A stretch of DNA of 64,000 nt, taken from assembly GCA_002159065.1 (NCBI GenBank), contig LZRV01000087.1, positions 1 to 64,000 on the forward strand. Reading direction: 5' to 3'. Below, piece by piece: positions 44,520 to 54,219 of this stretch. The position numbers were made by a program, and so were the translations under genes. The stretch is from Paenibacillaceae bacterium ZCTH02-B3. Its GTDB lineage: Bacteria > Bacillota > Bacilli > Paenibacillales > Paenibacillaceae. How positions within the stretch are numbered: position 1 is the first letter of the stretch; the number at the start of each line of letters is the position of its first letter. The notes below the pieces were generated by a model that saw only the letters and a list, made by a program, of their open reading frames with translations, was not told the origin of the DNA and made no database searches.

Positions 44520-45344
44520 TTAACGCTTCAGATTGACGACTTCCTGCAAGATTTCGTCGGACGTGGTGATGATTCGGGAGTTGGCCTGGAATCCGCGTTG
44601 GGCGATGATCATTTCGGTAAATTCGACGGTCAGATCCACGTTGGACATTTCAAGCTGCCCGGCAATGATGGCTCCGGTGCCGTCTTCCGCCGAGTTGGGC
44701 GGAAGCAGGTCCCCCAGTTCGCCGTCCGGATTCGCGTTGACCGTCAGCCTATACAGGTTGCTGCCCACTTTCTCCAGCCCGCCCGGGTTCACCACGAGCG
44801 CCAGTCCGATCTGCGCGATTTCCACCACCGCGCCGGTGTCGTCAACGCCCAGCACGGATCCGTCCATCCCGATGGAGATGGAAGTGATTCCTTCGTCAAT
44901 GATGATGGGCGCTCCGTCCGTCGACAGGACGAACAGGCCGTCGGCGTTCACCAGCTGCCGGTTGCCGTCAATGAGGAAATTGCCGGCCCGCGTCAGATAC
45001 AGCGGCCCGTCGGCGTCGCCCGTCGGAGAAAGGACGAAGAAGCCGTCGCCGTCGATGCGCAGATCGAGCGGATTGTTGGTGGTCATGGCGCTGCCCGGCA
45101 GATGCAGCGTATCGATGGCGGACACCGTCACCCCAAGGCCCACCTGTTTGGGGTTGACGCCCCCCGTTTCGCCTTCCACCGGCGCGGTGGCTCCGGCCAT
45201 CGACTGGCTCAGGATGTCCTTGAACATCACCCGTCCGGACTTGAAGCCCACGGTGTTGACGTTGGCGATGTTGTTGCCAATAACGTCAAGTTTGACCTGA
45301 AAACCGCGCATTCCGGATACGCCGGAATACATCGCACGTATCAT
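44520..45344 (-). CDS. flgE: Flagellar hook protein FlgE
   Basis: A 274-residue rod/hook-family protein, the short Bacillus type of hook subunit (264 residues in B. subtilis). The N terminus MIRAMYSGVSGMRGFQVKLD and GNNIANVNTVGFK, and the C-terminal TEMIIAQRGFQANSRIITT, are the conserved coiled-coil ends of axial proteins. It is exported through the flagellar gate. Name rests on position after flgD and the TIGR02530 gene; the sequence is also close to FlgG-type rod proteins. Confidence 0.9.
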   Translation of the reverse strand: MIRAMYSGVSGMRGFQVKLDVIGNNIANVNTVGFKSGRVMFKDILSQSMAGATAPVEGETGGVNPKQVGLGVTVSAIDTLHLPGSAMTTNNPLDLRIDGDGFFVLSPTGDADGPLYLTRAGNFLIDGNRQLVNADGLFVLSTDGAPIIIDEGITSISIGMDGSVLGVDDTGAVVEIAQIGLALVVNPGGLEKVGSNLYRLTVNANPDGELGDLLPPNSAEDGTGAIIAGQLEMSNVDLTVEFTEMIIAQRGFQANSRIITTSDEILQEVVNLKR

Positions 45345-45460
45345 TCGGAAAAACCCTCCTCGTTTGTGAGGTCAGGCCGCTTCCGTCGTTCCGCGGCCCC
45401 GGGCCCCCTTTTCAGGTCCGGCCCGTTCCCGGATGATGAAATCCGGAAATCACCCTTGCA

Positions 45461-45853
45461 TTATCGAACGATGACGGCGCTGTCGATTTGCGTGAATACG
45501 TGTTCTTTCATGGACGCTCCGTCCATCGCCGTCACCACGGTGCGGTTCGGCACGCTGACGATCATGGCCACGTCGCGGTACAGCACCAGGGAATCCCTCG
45601 CCCCCTTGGCCGCGGCCTGATCCACGGCCCGGGCGATTTCGCCCAGCTGTTCCGGTCCGAAGTGGATGCCGCGTTGCCTGAGCCGCTGCTCCGCATGCTG
45701 GCTGAACTTGAGCTGCGTCTGTTGCAGGATTTCGCGGAAAGACGGCTCTTTCGCATCCGCCGGCGCGCTGCGCGGCTTCGTAACCGGATAGCCTCCGGTT
45801 ACCCTGCCCGTCTGCCCGATGGGCAAATGCCCCGGCCACCAGCGATCGTTCAT
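45461..45853 (-). CDS. TIGR02530-family flagellar protein
   Basis: A 130-residue protein of the 'flagellar operon protein' family found between flgD and flgE in many Firmicutes. The conserved segment KFSQHAEQRLRQRGI and the end VFTQIDSAVIVR match what I recall of the family. No function is established. It overlaps flgD by four bases. Confidence 0.85.
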   Translation of the reverse strand: MNDRWWPGHLPIGQTGRVTGGYPVTKPRSAPADAKEPSFREILQQTQLKFSQHAEQRLRQRGIHFGPEQLGEIARAVDQAAAKGARDSLVLYRDVAMIVSVPNRTVVTAMDGASMKEHVFTQIDSAVIVR

Positions 45854-46383
45854 GCGTCCTCACCCGCTTCCGCGGGCGCTTCGGCCGCCGTGTCCTCCGG
45901 CTCGTCCGAGGGCGGCTCTTCCGGCTCTTCCGGCGTCGTCGCCGGACGCCCGACGTACACGATGTCGTCGGCCTTGATTTCCGCATCGCCGACCTTCGCG
46001 TACACTTCGCCGTTTCGGACCACGATGGAATCCACGACGCCTTTCCTTTCAACGATCGCGCCGGTGTCATCCCGTTCCGTCCAACCGATCTCCATGCCGA
46101 TCAGATTGGCGGAAAGCGCCGCCGACTGGCGCAGGGCGTTCAGTTCCTTCGCGACGTTCATCATTTGCTCCAGGGCGGTGAATTGCGCCATCTGGGCGAT
46201 GAACTCGCGGTCCTGCATCGGCTCGAGCGGATCCTGGTTGGCGAGCTGGGTCACCAGGAGACGCAGAAACTGTTCCCTGCCAAGTTCCTGTTGCGGCGTC
46301 CGCGTCGCCCGCTGCACGTTTTGCGACGAATAATGCGGCCAGACGTTCTGCGTGCCGGTCGTGTAGCCGGCCACTGTCGCCAC
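45850..46383 (-). CDS. flgD: Flagellar hook cap/assembly protein FlgD
   Basis: A 177-residue hook scaffold protein. The family motif FLRLLVTQLANQDPLEPMQD is clear, followed by FIAQMAQFTALEQMMN. A beta domain (about residues 93-145) follows and an acidic Pro/Glu-rich tail ends it. FlgD caps the growing hook and is later displaced. It follows fliK by 18 bases and overlaps the TIGR02530 gene. Confidence 0.94.
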   Translation of the reverse strand: MATVAGYTTGTQNVWPHYSSQNVQRATRTPQQELGREQFLRLLVTQLANQDPLEPMQDREFIAQMAQFTALEQMMNVAKELNALRQSAALSANLIGMEIGWTERDDTGAIVERKGVVDSIVVRNGEVYAKVGDAEIKADDIVYVGRPATTPEEPEEPPSDEPEDTAAEAPAEAGEDA

Positions 46384-46401
46384 CTCCTTGCCGGCGCCGC
46401 A

Positions 46402-47895
46402 TCAGGCGGTCAGATTGATCGAGCTGCCGTAAATGTCCTGCAGGATCGCGGACCGTTCAAGGGCCGCCTCGAACTCCGACGCTTCGCGGTATCCGGCGCC
46501 CCGTTCTTCGCGGAACGTTCCGTGACGCCCGTCACCGGAACCCTGCTGCCGTCCCTGATGCTGCATGTGGGCGAGCACGGAGCCCGAAGGCGATTGCTGG
46601 ACCACTTCCATCCGCTCCACCTGCAGGCCGTGCACCTGGAGCGCCGCCTTGAGCTGGACCATCTGCGCTTCCAGCATTTCCTTGGCCATGCCGGTGACGG
46701 TGACGAACTGGGCCGTCAGCACGCCATTTTGCAGCGACAGGCGGATGTCCACGTGACCGAGGTGCTCGGGATGGAGCGAGATGCGCGCCTCGGTGACGCC
46801 GTTTGCGCCATGCAGCGCAAGCTTCTTCACCAGGAAGGGCGCAAGCTGGTCCACCAGCCGTTGCACGGGAATTTTCGGCGGCTGTTCCGCTCTTTCCGGC
46901 TGGACCGCTTCGCTCAGGCCGCGCAGCATCCAGACCGGAACGGGACCGTTTTCCGCCGGCGATTCGGCCCCCGCGGGCAATGCCGCCGTCCGGCCGGCCA
47001 GGCGCGAAGCGCCTTCTCCCTGGCCCTCGCCGCGGGAGAGCACAACCACCTGTGTCCGGGAAGCCGGCTGCTGCGCTTCGTCCCGCAAGATCGGCGCGGA
47101 ATGCGGCACTTCCGCCGGGCGCAAGGGGGTCTGCGCCGTTTGCGCGTTCCCGCCGGGAAGCTGTGCCGTCCCTTCGCCGCCGGCCGGCGACGCCGGGAGG
47201 TTCCCCTGACCCGCGGATTTCGCCAGGGACACAAGCTGCTGAAGCTCCTCCGCCGGCGAACCGGTACCTGAAACCGCCGGCTGCCCCTGCTGAAGCAAAA
47301 GCCGCAGCGTCTTCGCCAGTTCCGCCCCGCCGGGAGACTTCGCCAAAGCGGCCAAAATTTCCTGCAAACGCGCTCCTTGAGCCGCGGCGCGGGTGTCAAA
47401 CGGACCGTCTTCCGCCGTGGCGCCCGTCTGCCCGATCCCCAGCGCGGCAAGCAGCGTCACCAGAACATCCGGCGTCATTCCCTCCGGCAAAGCCGACGCG
47501 TCTGCCGACGGCCGGCCGGCCGTTTCTTCATCCGCCAGACCCAGGAGACGCAACAACCCGTCGGCCCATTCGCGCAGCGCCGCAAGGAAAGCGTCGCCTT
47601 CCGCGGTTCCGGCAAGCCCCGCCGACGGATCGGTCCGGAAACCAAGCCACGGCATCGCCGCAAGGCCGGGAGCCGAAGAGAAGCCGGCGTTTGGCGCCAG
47701 GATCCGCCACAAGGCAGACGGCAAGGGCATGCCGCTTCCGCCCGCGCCGTCTTCCTGCGCGCCGCCCTGGATCAGACCGGCGAGCATCCGGGAGAACTCC
47801 GTCTGCGGCGCCGCTCCTCCGGCGGCCGCCAAGTCCTGCCGAACCGCGGGCGCGGCGGCGTTCGCCGCCAGAACCAGATGCATGTCCGCACGCAT
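46402..47895 (-). CDS. fliK: Flagellar hook-length control protein FliK
   Basis: A 497-residue protein with a long, low-complexity Ala/Gly/Gln-rich body. Its conserved C-terminal domain includes ISLHPEHLGHVDIRLSL and MVQLKAALQVHGLQVE. It is a secreted ruler that tells FlhB when to switch substrates. The ATG at 47895 has GGAGG eight bases upstream; a GTG three codons earlier overlaps the ribosome site. Confidence 0.88.
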   Translation of the reverse strand: MRADMHLVLAANAAAPAVRQDLAAAGGAAPQTEFSRMLAGLIQGGAQEDGAGGSGMPLPSALWRILAPNAGFSSAPGLAAMPWLGFRTDPSAGLAGTAEGDAFLAALREWADGLLRLLGLADEETAGRPSADASALPEGMTPDVLVTLLAALGIGQTGATAEDGPFDTRAAAQGARLQEILAALAKSPGGAELAKTLRLLLQQGQPAVSGTGSPAEELQQLVSLAKSAGQGNLPASPAGGEGTAQLPGGNAQTAQTPLRPAEVPHSAPILRDEAQQPASRTQVVVLSRGEGQGEGASRLAGRTAALPAGAESPAENGPVPVWMLRGLSEAVQPERAEQPPKIPVQRLVDQLAPFLVKKLALHGANGVTEARISLHPEHLGHVDIRLSLQNGVLTAQFVTVTGMAKEMLEAQMVQLKAALQVHGLQVERMEVVQQSPSGSVLAHMQHQGRQQGSGDGRHGTFREERGAGYREASEFEAALERSAILQDIYGSSINLTA

Positions 47896-47973
47896 GTTTT
47901 TCACCTCCTTTCACAGGCAGGTTCCGCCGTATGGGCATATGACTTAAGCCGTGTTATCAGGCGGACCTTCTCT

Positions 47974-48879
47974 TCACGTACCGGACGGAATGAGCTCCGC
48001 CACGAGGGACGCCGTCGTCTGGCTGTCCCTGGCCGTCATGGCGCCCACCACCTGGCTGCGGGTCGCGTTGTCCATGCTTGCCAGGATATAGAGCGCCTTG
48101 TTGCGGTTGTTTCCGGCCATCTCGAGGATCAGCGCGGCGGCCTGTCCGGCATCCATGAACGCGAACGTGCCGCCCAGTTCCTCGGCCTCCAGGACCAGCC
48201 CGGTGTCCAACAGCCGCTCTTCCAGTTCGCGCACGCGAGCCTGGAGCGCCGCCAGCTGCCGTTCCTCCACGGGAAAGCGGTCCTTGAGCATGGCCGTCAG
48301 TTCCGCGGCCCGCTGCGGGTTCATCCGCTCAAGGATGCGACCGCGCGTCGCCTCGGGCATGTATTCGAGCACCAGCGCCGCTTCTTCCGCCGTCATGTTT
48401 TCCAGAATCGGCGCCGCCCTGCTGGGCGTCATTCTGGCGTACATCTCGGCGAGGGAACGGATGCGCGCTTCGTATTCCGCCGTGGTGATGGCCCTGTCCG
48501 CAAGGCTGGCGGTCAGCTCCTCCACCTGCGCGCGCAGTTCGGCGATTTCCGCCTCCTGCCGGCGTGTCGTTTCGACGGATTGCCGCAGCGTTTCCTCCCG
48601 CTCGGCCAGCATCGCTTCCAGCTCGCGGATGCGCTCCCGGGCGTTCCGCGCGGCCGTCTCCTCCGGCGTCCGAGGCGTTTCCCCGGCCGCAGGCTCCGGC
48701 AACCATTTGCCGACCACCGGAATCTTGCGGCCGAAATCCAGCGCTTGACTTCTGAGGTCCATGTCAAAAATCAGAAGCAGGATGCCGAGGAGCAAGGCCG
48801 TGAACAAAACGGGCGTGATCAGAAAAAGGATGCGTTCCAGCCATCCGGCTCCGTCTTTTTCCGCCTTCGCTTCCGCCAC
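47974..48879 (-). CDS. MotE/YlxF-like protein with MgtE N-terminal-type repeats
   Basis: A 301-residue protein: one membrane helix (about residues 17-38), a long coiled coil (about 77-130), then two related helical repeats. The first, MYARMTPSRAAPILENM, resembles the MgtE intracellular domain; the second near the C terminus is ALYILASMDNATRSQVVGAM. This layout matches YlxF of B. subtilis and MotE-type proteins, thought to act as chaperones or stabilisers for motor proteins. It lies between fliJ and fliK, the usual place. Confidence 0.83.
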   Translation of the reverse strand: MAEAKAEKDGAGWLERILFLITPVLFTALLLGILLLIFDMDLRSQALDFGRKIPVVGKWLPEPAAGETPRTPEETAARNARERIRELEAMLAEREETLRQSVETTRRQEAEIAELRAQVEELTASLADRAITTAEYEARIRSLAEMYARMTPSRAAPILENMTAEEAALVLEYMPEATRGRILERMNPQRAAELTAMLKDRFPVEERQLAALQARVRELEERLLDTGLVLEAEELGGTFAFMDAGQAAALILEMAGNNRNKALYILASMDNATRSQVVGAMTARDSQTTASLVAELIPSGT

Positions 48880-48964
48880 GATCTTCCCCCCGTTTCCCCG
48901 GCCTGACGCGGTCTAAACGTTTTCGCCCGCCGTGCGTCCGGCGGATTTCCGACCGCCGCGCCGC

Positions 48965-49426
48965 TCAGACGCGCGCGGCGCGGGCGGCCTTGACCGCCGC
49001 CAGATCGTCCAGCTCCTTCTGCTCCATCCGGTTCCACTCCAGCCGGAAACGCTCCCACGCCTTTTCCCGCTGGTTCAGCCACACTTTTTCATCGACCATC
49101 TTGTCCGCCAGCCGCCGCAGCCGTTCCCGCACGACCTCTTCCGCGCGCCGGACGGCTTCGGTCTGGCTGCGGATGCGCGAGTCGAGCACCAGGACGTAGG
49201 CTTCCATCTGCCGGAGCCGCGCCAGCGGAACCGGGCGGGAAACTTCCTCTTCCAGGCGGCCCGCCGCCTCCTCCCTTTCCCGCACCAGGCGGGCGAGCCG
49301 CTCTTCTTCCGCGTGAAGCTCGCCGAGCGCGGCGGCGTAGGCCCATTCGGCCATCGATTTCTCGCCGCTCTTCAAATCGACGATTTTCTGAAAGGGATAA
49401 CGGAATCGCATGACGGCTCTTCTCAT
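48965..49426 (-). CDS. fliJ: Flagellar export chaperone FliJ
   Basis: A 153-residue, almost wholly alpha-helical coiled-coil protein that sits in the central pore of the FliI ATPase ring. The opening RFRYPFQKIVDLKSGEKS fits the family. The ATG at 49426 overlaps the fliI stop as ATGA; the family alignment would also suit the ATG at 49411, which lacks a good ribosome site. Confidence 0.9.
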   Translation of the reverse strand: MRRAVMRFRYPFQKIVDLKSGEKSMAEWAYAAALGELHAEEERLARLVREREEAAGRLEEEVSRPVPLARLRQMEAYVLVLDSRIRSQTEAVRRAEEVVRERLRRLADKMVDEKVWLNQREKAWERFRLEWNRMEQKELDDLAAVKAARAARV

Positions 49427-50748
49427 CCTTTCCGGAACTCGGTGATCAGGCGCTCCCGCGCTTCTTCAAACGACACCTTCTCGTCGACTTCCTGCCTCGT
49501 GTACGCGTTGATCCGGTCGATATATTCGATCGCCGCGTCGATGTCCGAATTGCTGCCCCTTTGATAGGCGCCGATATGGATGAGATCTTCCGCTTCCCGG
49601 TAGACGGCCAGCAGCTGTTTCAGCCGGGATGCGGCTTCCATCTGCTCGGGCGAAACGATGTCCTTCATCAGCCGGCTGACGCTGGCCAGCACGTCGATGG
49701 CCGGAAAATGTCCCTTGTTGGCCAGTCTGCGGTCCAGCACGATGTGGCCGTCGAGAATGCCCCGCACCGCGTCGGAGATCGGTTCGTTCAGGTCATCCCC
49801 GTCCACCAGCACGGTGTAGAAGGCGGTGATCGATCCGGCGGCGCTGGTCCCCGCCCGCTCCAGGAGTTTGGGGAGCGCGGCGAACACCGACGGCGTGTAA
49901 CCCCTTGTGGCCGGCGGTTCGCCGATGGCCAGTCCCACCTCGCGCAACGCCATGGCATAGCGCGTGAGGGAATCCATGAGCAGCATGACGTTCAGGCCGC
50001 GGTCGCGGAAATACTCGGCGATGGCCGTCGCGATGAGGGCTCCCTTGATCCGGATGAGCGCCGGCTGGTCGCTTGTCGCCACCACCACCACCGACCGGGC
50101 CAGCCCGTCCGGCCCGAGGTCCCGCTCGATGAATTCGAGCACTTCCCGGCCGCGTTCGCCGATCAGACCGATGACGTTCACATCGGCGGCGGTGTGCCGG
50201 GCGATCATCCCGAGCAGCGTGCTCTTGCCGACGCCGGAACCGGAAAAGATGCCGACCCGCTGTCCTCTTCCCACCGTCAGCAGTCCGTCGATGCAACGGA
50301 TCCCCACGCCGATGGGTTCCCGGATGAGCGGCCGCTGCAGCGGATTGCCCGGCGCATTGTGCGTCGAATACCGCGGCAGCCCCGCCGGCAACCGGCTGCC
50401 GTCCAGCGGCCGGCCCAGGCCGTCCAGCACCTTGCCCAGGAGTTCCGTGCCGACGGGAATGGTCAGCGGCCGTCCGGTCGCCACCACGTCGCTGCCCGGG
50501 CCGATGGCCTGCAGGTCGCCGAGCGGCATGAGCAACACCCGGTTGTTGCGAAAGCCCACGACTTCCGCTGGAACAGGCTTGCCGCCCTTGACCGGATGGA
50601 TCAGGCAGACGTCGCCGATGCTGGCGTCGGGACCTTCGGATTCCACCGTCAGTCCGATCACCTGGATGACCTTGCCGTTGATCCGGATGGGATCGATGTT
50701 CTTGAGCGCCTCCAGATACCGGCCCGCGTCAAGCGTCCTGACCGCCAT
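49423..50748 (-). CDS. fliI: Flagellum-specific ATPase FliI
   Basis: A 441-residue ATPase related to F1-ATPase beta that powers or aids export through the flagellar gate. The Walker A motif is GSGVGKST, Walker B lies in VMLLMDSLTRYAMALREV, and the GEPPATRGYTPSVF segment is characteristic of type III ATPases. The ATG at 50748 has a GGGGGA site upstream and lies 20 bases inside fliH. Domain order and size are normal. Confidence 0.97.
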   Translation of the reverse strand: MAVRTLDAGRYLEALKNIDPIRINGKVIQVIGLTVESEGPDASIGDVCLIHPVKGGKPVPAEVVGFRNNRVLLMPLGDLQAIGPGSDVVATGRPLTIPVGTELLGKVLDGLGRPLDGSRLPAGLPRYSTHNAPGNPLQRPLIREPIGVGIRCIDGLLTVGRGQRVGIFSGSGVGKSTLLGMIARHTAADVNVIGLIGERGREVLEFIERDLGPDGLARSVVVVATSDQPALIRIKGALIATAIAEYFRDRGLNVMLLMDSLTRYAMALREVGLAIGEPPATRGYTPSVFAALPKLLERAGTSAAGSITAFYTVLVDGDDLNEPISDAVRGILDGHIVLDRRLANKGHFPAIDVLASVSRLMKDIVSPEQMEAASRLKQLLAVYREAEDLIHIGAYQRGSNSDIDAAIEYIDRINAYTRQEVDEKVSFEEARERLITEFRKG

Positions 50749-51580
50749 CGCGTTCCCCCGCTTCTTCATCCGCCGCGGCCACCTGGAGGAGCGCTTCGCG
50801 GATTGCCGCAAGTTGCGTGTCCACCCGCGCATCGATGCTGCCGAAGGACGAGCGGACGATGCAGCCGCCGTTTTTTACCGCCGGATCGGGCACGATTTGG
50901 AGTTCGGCCTGGGAATCGATGACCGAAGCCAGTTCGTCCCTGGAGGCGTGGACGAAGGCGAATTGGTCCGGCGCCACGCACAGGGTGATGGCGCCCTGCT
51001 CCTTCCGGCGGGCAAGCGCTTCGGTGATCAGCTTGAGGGCCAATTCCGGAGAATCCGCCAGCTGCTTGCCGACGATTTTGCCGGCGATGCCGCAAGCCAG
51101 GTCCACCAGAAAACGCTCCGCCTCGCCGATGATGCGTTCTTTGGCCCGGTACGCTTGCTCTACCAGTTCCCTGGCCTGGGCGAGCCGTTCTTCCCACTGC
51201 CGCCGGACTTCCTCCTTCGCAAGGCGGAGGCCTTCCCGGTATCCTTCCTCATGGCCGGCCCGCCTTGCTTCCTCCGTGCGGGCGGCGTCCTCCTCGCGGC
51301 GCGCCTGCCACCAGGCTTCGATTTCCGCCTGCGCGGCCGCCTTCAGCCGCTCCGCCTCTTCCCTGGCCTCCTCAAGGATCTGCGCGGCGAGCCGCTCCGC
51401 GTCCCGGAACAACCGATCTCTTTCTGCTTCGACATCCGGGGGCAAAATTCCTCCGCCGTCCGGCCCGGTCCCGCCGTCCTGCGCCCCGCGGCGCAGGGAC
51501 GCCTGCAGGCGGCGCTCGACCTCCAGCCGCTTGAGCTCCTCGAGGGTGATGACCTGGGAAGACTTGTAGAGGTTAGACAA
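50729..51580 (-). CDS. fliH: Flagellar assembly protein FliH
   Basis: A 283-residue regulator that binds and tethers FliI. The middle is a long Glu/Ala/Arg-rich coiled coil (ILEEAREEAERLKAAAQAE onward) and the C-terminal half resembles the V/F-type ATPase E/delta stalk. The start is a TTG at 51580 that overlaps the fliG stop by eight bases, with GGAGG eleven bases upstream. A Gly/Asp tail with a GGQDA end closes it. Confidence 0.9.
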   Translation of the reverse strand: MSNLYKSSQVITLEELKRLEVERRLQASLRRGAQDGGTGPDGGGILPPDVEAERDRLFRDAERLAAQILEEAREEAERLKAAAQAEIEAWWQARREEDAARTEEARRAGHEEGYREGLRLAKEEVRRQWEERLAQARELVEQAYRAKERIIGEAERFLVDLACGIAGKIVGKQLADSPELALKLITEALARRKEQGAITLCVAPDQFAFVHASRDELASVIDSQAELQIVPDPAVKNGGCIVRSSFGSIDARVDTQLAAIREALLQVAAADEEAGERDGGQDA

Positions 51581-52586
51581 TGATATCGTCGCCTCCTCCG
51601 CGGGCTATGATGATTTCGCCCGCTTCTTCCAGCCTGCGGATCGTCGCGACGATGCGCGTCTGCGCCTCTTCCACGTCGCGCAGGCGCACCGGCCCCATGT
51701 ATTCCATCTCTTCCCGGAACGTCTCCGCCATCCGCTTCGACATGTTGCGGAAAATGGCTTCCCGCACTTCCTCGCTGGCCACCTTGAGGGCCAGCTGCAA
51801 ATCCTGGTTGTCGACTTCGCGGATGATCCGCTGGATGGAGCGGTTGTCCAGCGTGACGATATCCTCGAAGACGAACATGCGCTTCTTGATTTCTTCCGCC
51901 AGCTCGGGGTCCTGGATCTCGAGGGAATCGAGGATCGTCCGTTCCGTGCTGCGGTCGACGCCGTTGAGAATCTGGACGATCGCCTCGATGCCGCCGGCGC
52001 TCGTGTAATCCTGCGTGACGGTGGTGGACAGCTTCTGCTCCAGCACCCGCTCGATCTGGGCGATCACTTCGGGCGATGTGCTGTCCATCAGAGCGATGCG
52101 CCGGGCCACGTCCGCCTGCTTCTCCGGCGGCAGGGACGACAGCACCGCCGAAGCCTGGTCGGGGCGGAGATAGGACAGCACCAGCGCAATCGTCTGGGTG
52201 TTTTCGTTTTGGATGAAGTTGAGGATTTGCATCGGTTCCGCCTTGCGCGCAAAGTCGAACGGCCGCACCTGCAGGGTGGCGGTCAGCCGGTTCAGGATTT
52301 CCACGGCCTTGGCCGGGCCGAGGGCTTTTTCCAGAATCTCCTTCGCGTAAGCGATGCCGCCCTGGGTGAGGAATTCCTGCGCGACGCAGATCTGGTGGAA
52401 TTCCGTCAGGATCGCGTTCTTTTCTTCGCTGTCGACCTTGCGGACGTTGGCGATTTCCAGCGTCAGCTGTTCAATTTCGTCATCCCGCAGGTGCTTGAAC
52501 ACCTGGGCGGAAACTTCGGGCCCCAAGGTGATGAGAAGGATGGCGGCCTTCTGTCTTCCGGACAATTGATGAACAGCTCTCGCCAT
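51573..52586 (-). CDS. fliG: Flagellar motor switch protein FliG
   Basis: A 337-residue rotor protein that binds the MS ring through its N-terminal domain and meets the stators through a charged helix in the C-terminal domain. Conserved sequence includes GRQKAAILLITLGPEVSA at the N terminus and EEIKKRMFVFEDIVTLD near the torque helix. The ATG at 52586 is supported by AGGAG eight bases upstream. It follows fliF by 11 bases. Confidence 0.96.
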   Translation of the reverse strand: MARAVHQLSGRQKAAILLITLGPEVSAQVFKHLRDDEIEQLTLEIANVRKVDSEEKNAILTEFHQICVAQEFLTQGGIAYAKEILEKALGPAKAVEILNRLTATLQVRPFDFARKAEPMQILNFIQNENTQTIALVLSYLRPDQASAVLSSLPPEKQADVARRIALMDSTSPEVIAQIERVLEQKLSTTVTQDYTSAGGIEAIVQILNGVDRSTERTILDSLEIQDPELAEEIKKRMFVFEDIVTLDNRSIQRIIREVDNQDLQLALKVASEEVREAIFRNMSKRMAETFREEMEYMGPVRLRDVEEAQTRIVATIRRLEEAGEIIIARGGGDDIIV

Positions 52587-52597
52587 CACACCCACTC

Positions 52598-54160
52598 CTA
52601 TTCATCAACAAGCCAGGTCCTGAGCAGACTGACGAAGTCTTCGGGTTTGGTCTTGGCCAGATGCTCCAGCTGCCTGCGCACCATGTTTTCGTTGCGGATG
52701 AGTTCCAGTTCGAGGGCATGCTCGTCCTGGGCGGCCGCCAGGGCCTGCGCTTCCGCGGCCAGCCTTCTCTGCCGGCGCCGGCGGTACGCCATCGCCGCCG
52801 CCACGGCGCCCACCGCGGCGAGCCCGGCCAGAAGGGCCGGCCACCAGACGGCGAAGAAATTGGCCGGCTCCGGAGGCGGCTGGGTAAATTCCTGCGCAAA
52901 TACGGATACGCGTTCGGCAAGGGCCTGGTTCGAAAGATCCAGGCCGGACTCGGCCAGCTGCGTGCGCACAAACTGGATGAGCATCTGCTCGATGTTGGCG
53001 AGCGACTCCGGCGTGACGGCGCCGGAATCGATGGCCACGCTGACCGCCAGATCCATGACCCGGTAAGGGCCGTATTCGATGTTGTTGATGATGCGGTTGT
53101 AGTCGTAGTTGATCGTGCTGCTCGTTTCCTCGGACACGGTCGTGCCGGAGCCTCCGGCCGCCGGGTAATTGGGGATGTCCGTCTGTCCCGTTCCCACGAC
53201 GCCGCCGGGCTGTCCGTCCGTTCCCTGGAACGTGCTCATCGTGTTCTGTTCGCTGACCACGATGCCGCGATTGTCGTTGTTCGCCAGCGGCTGCACCAGC
53301 TGCTCCTGGGTCACTTTCCGGTCGAAATTGAGCGCCGCCGCGACGCTGACCACCATGTTTTCAATGCCGACAATCCGTCCGAGGAACGTCTGGATGTTGC
53401 GCTTCATGTCGTTTTCGAATTGCCGGCGGATTTCCATCTGGGTGTCCGCGACGCCGCTCGAACCGCCCGCGCCCAGAAGCCTTGCGGAAGGTTGCAGTTC
53501 CTCGTATTGGCTGGTGATGGTGATGTCCTCGATATGTAAGTTGGGCACCGACGTTTTGACCAGGTTGAAATAGCTGTCGATCTGTTCCTGGGTCGGCCTG
53601 AATCCCGGTTTCAGGGTCAGCCGCACGGACGCCAGCGCCCGTTCCCTTTCTTCCTGGTTCAAGAACACGCTCTCTTCGGGCAGGGTAACCAGCACCTTCG
53701 CCCGCTGCACGCCGGTCATGCCTTCGAGAAGCTGCTGGATTTCGCCGTTCAGCATGTTGCGGTACCGGACCCGGAATTCCTGGTCGGTCATGCCCAGGGC
53801 CGAAGAGGAGCGGCTGAGTTCGGCGAAACCGATGGAACCGCTTTGGATCAGGCCTTGCGCGCCCACGTCCACCCGCACGCGGTCGGCGACGGCGCTCGGA
53901 ACGGCGATGGCCGTCCCGCCGTTCAGGAGGCGGTAGGATACGCCGGCGCCTTCCAGATGTTCGATAATGGCTGCGGCGTCATTGTTGTCCAGGTTCTGAA
54001 ACGCGACCTCGTATTCGGTTCGCGTCAGCAGATAGATGAGGACGATGATCACAACAAGCAGCAGGACCGCGGTCACGGCAAGCACCGTTTTTTGCTTCCG
54101 ATTGTATTGGTTCCAGAATGCAAGGAGTCTGTCGCGAACCTGCAGCCATCTCTCGTTCAA
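52598..54160 (-). CDS. fliF: Flagellar MS-ring protein FliF
   Basis: A 520-residue membrane ring protein with two membrane helices, near residues 26-46 and 440-462. The periplasmic part contains ring-building motifs (VTLPEESVFLNQEERERA and the QFVRTQLAESGLDL stretch), and the cytosolic C-terminal tail binds FliG. The start is a TTG at 54160 with GAGGTG six bases upstream, the second TTG start in this part of the operon besides fliH. Confidence 0.96.
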   Translation of the reverse strand: MNERWLQVRDRLLAFWNQYNRKQKTVLAVTAVLLLVVIIVLIYLLTRTEYEVAFQNLDNNDAAAIIEHLEGAGVSYRLLNGGTAIAVPSAVADRVRVDVGAQGLIQSGSIGFAELSRSSSALGMTDQEFRVRYRNMLNGEIQQLLEGMTGVQRAKVLVTLPEESVFLNQEERERALASVRLTLKPGFRPTQEQIDSYFNLVKTSVPNLHIEDITITSQYEELQPSARLLGAGGSSGVADTQMEIRRQFENDMKRNIQTFLGRIVGIENMVVSVAAALNFDRKVTQEQLVQPLANNDNRGIVVSEQNTMSTFQGTDGQPGGVVGTGQTDIPNYPAAGGSGTTVSEETSSTINYDYNRIINNIEYGPYRVMDLAVSVAIDSGAVTPESLANIEQMLIQFVRTQLAESGLDLSNQALAERVSVFAQEFTQPPPEPANFFAVWWPALLAGLAAVGAVAAAMAYRRRRQRRLAAEAQALAAAQDEHALELELIRNENMVRRQLEHLAKTKPEDFVSLLRTWLVDE

Positions 54161-54219
54161 TTACGCCACCTCGCCAACAGGACTTGCCGCAACGGGAGTT
54201 CAACCGGCGGAATCAGGAA

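Noticed and set aside
47896-47973. A possible sigma-D promoter before fliK
   Set aside because: The best match (TTAA, a 7-base gap, GCCCATAC) has wrong spacing and a poor -10 box.
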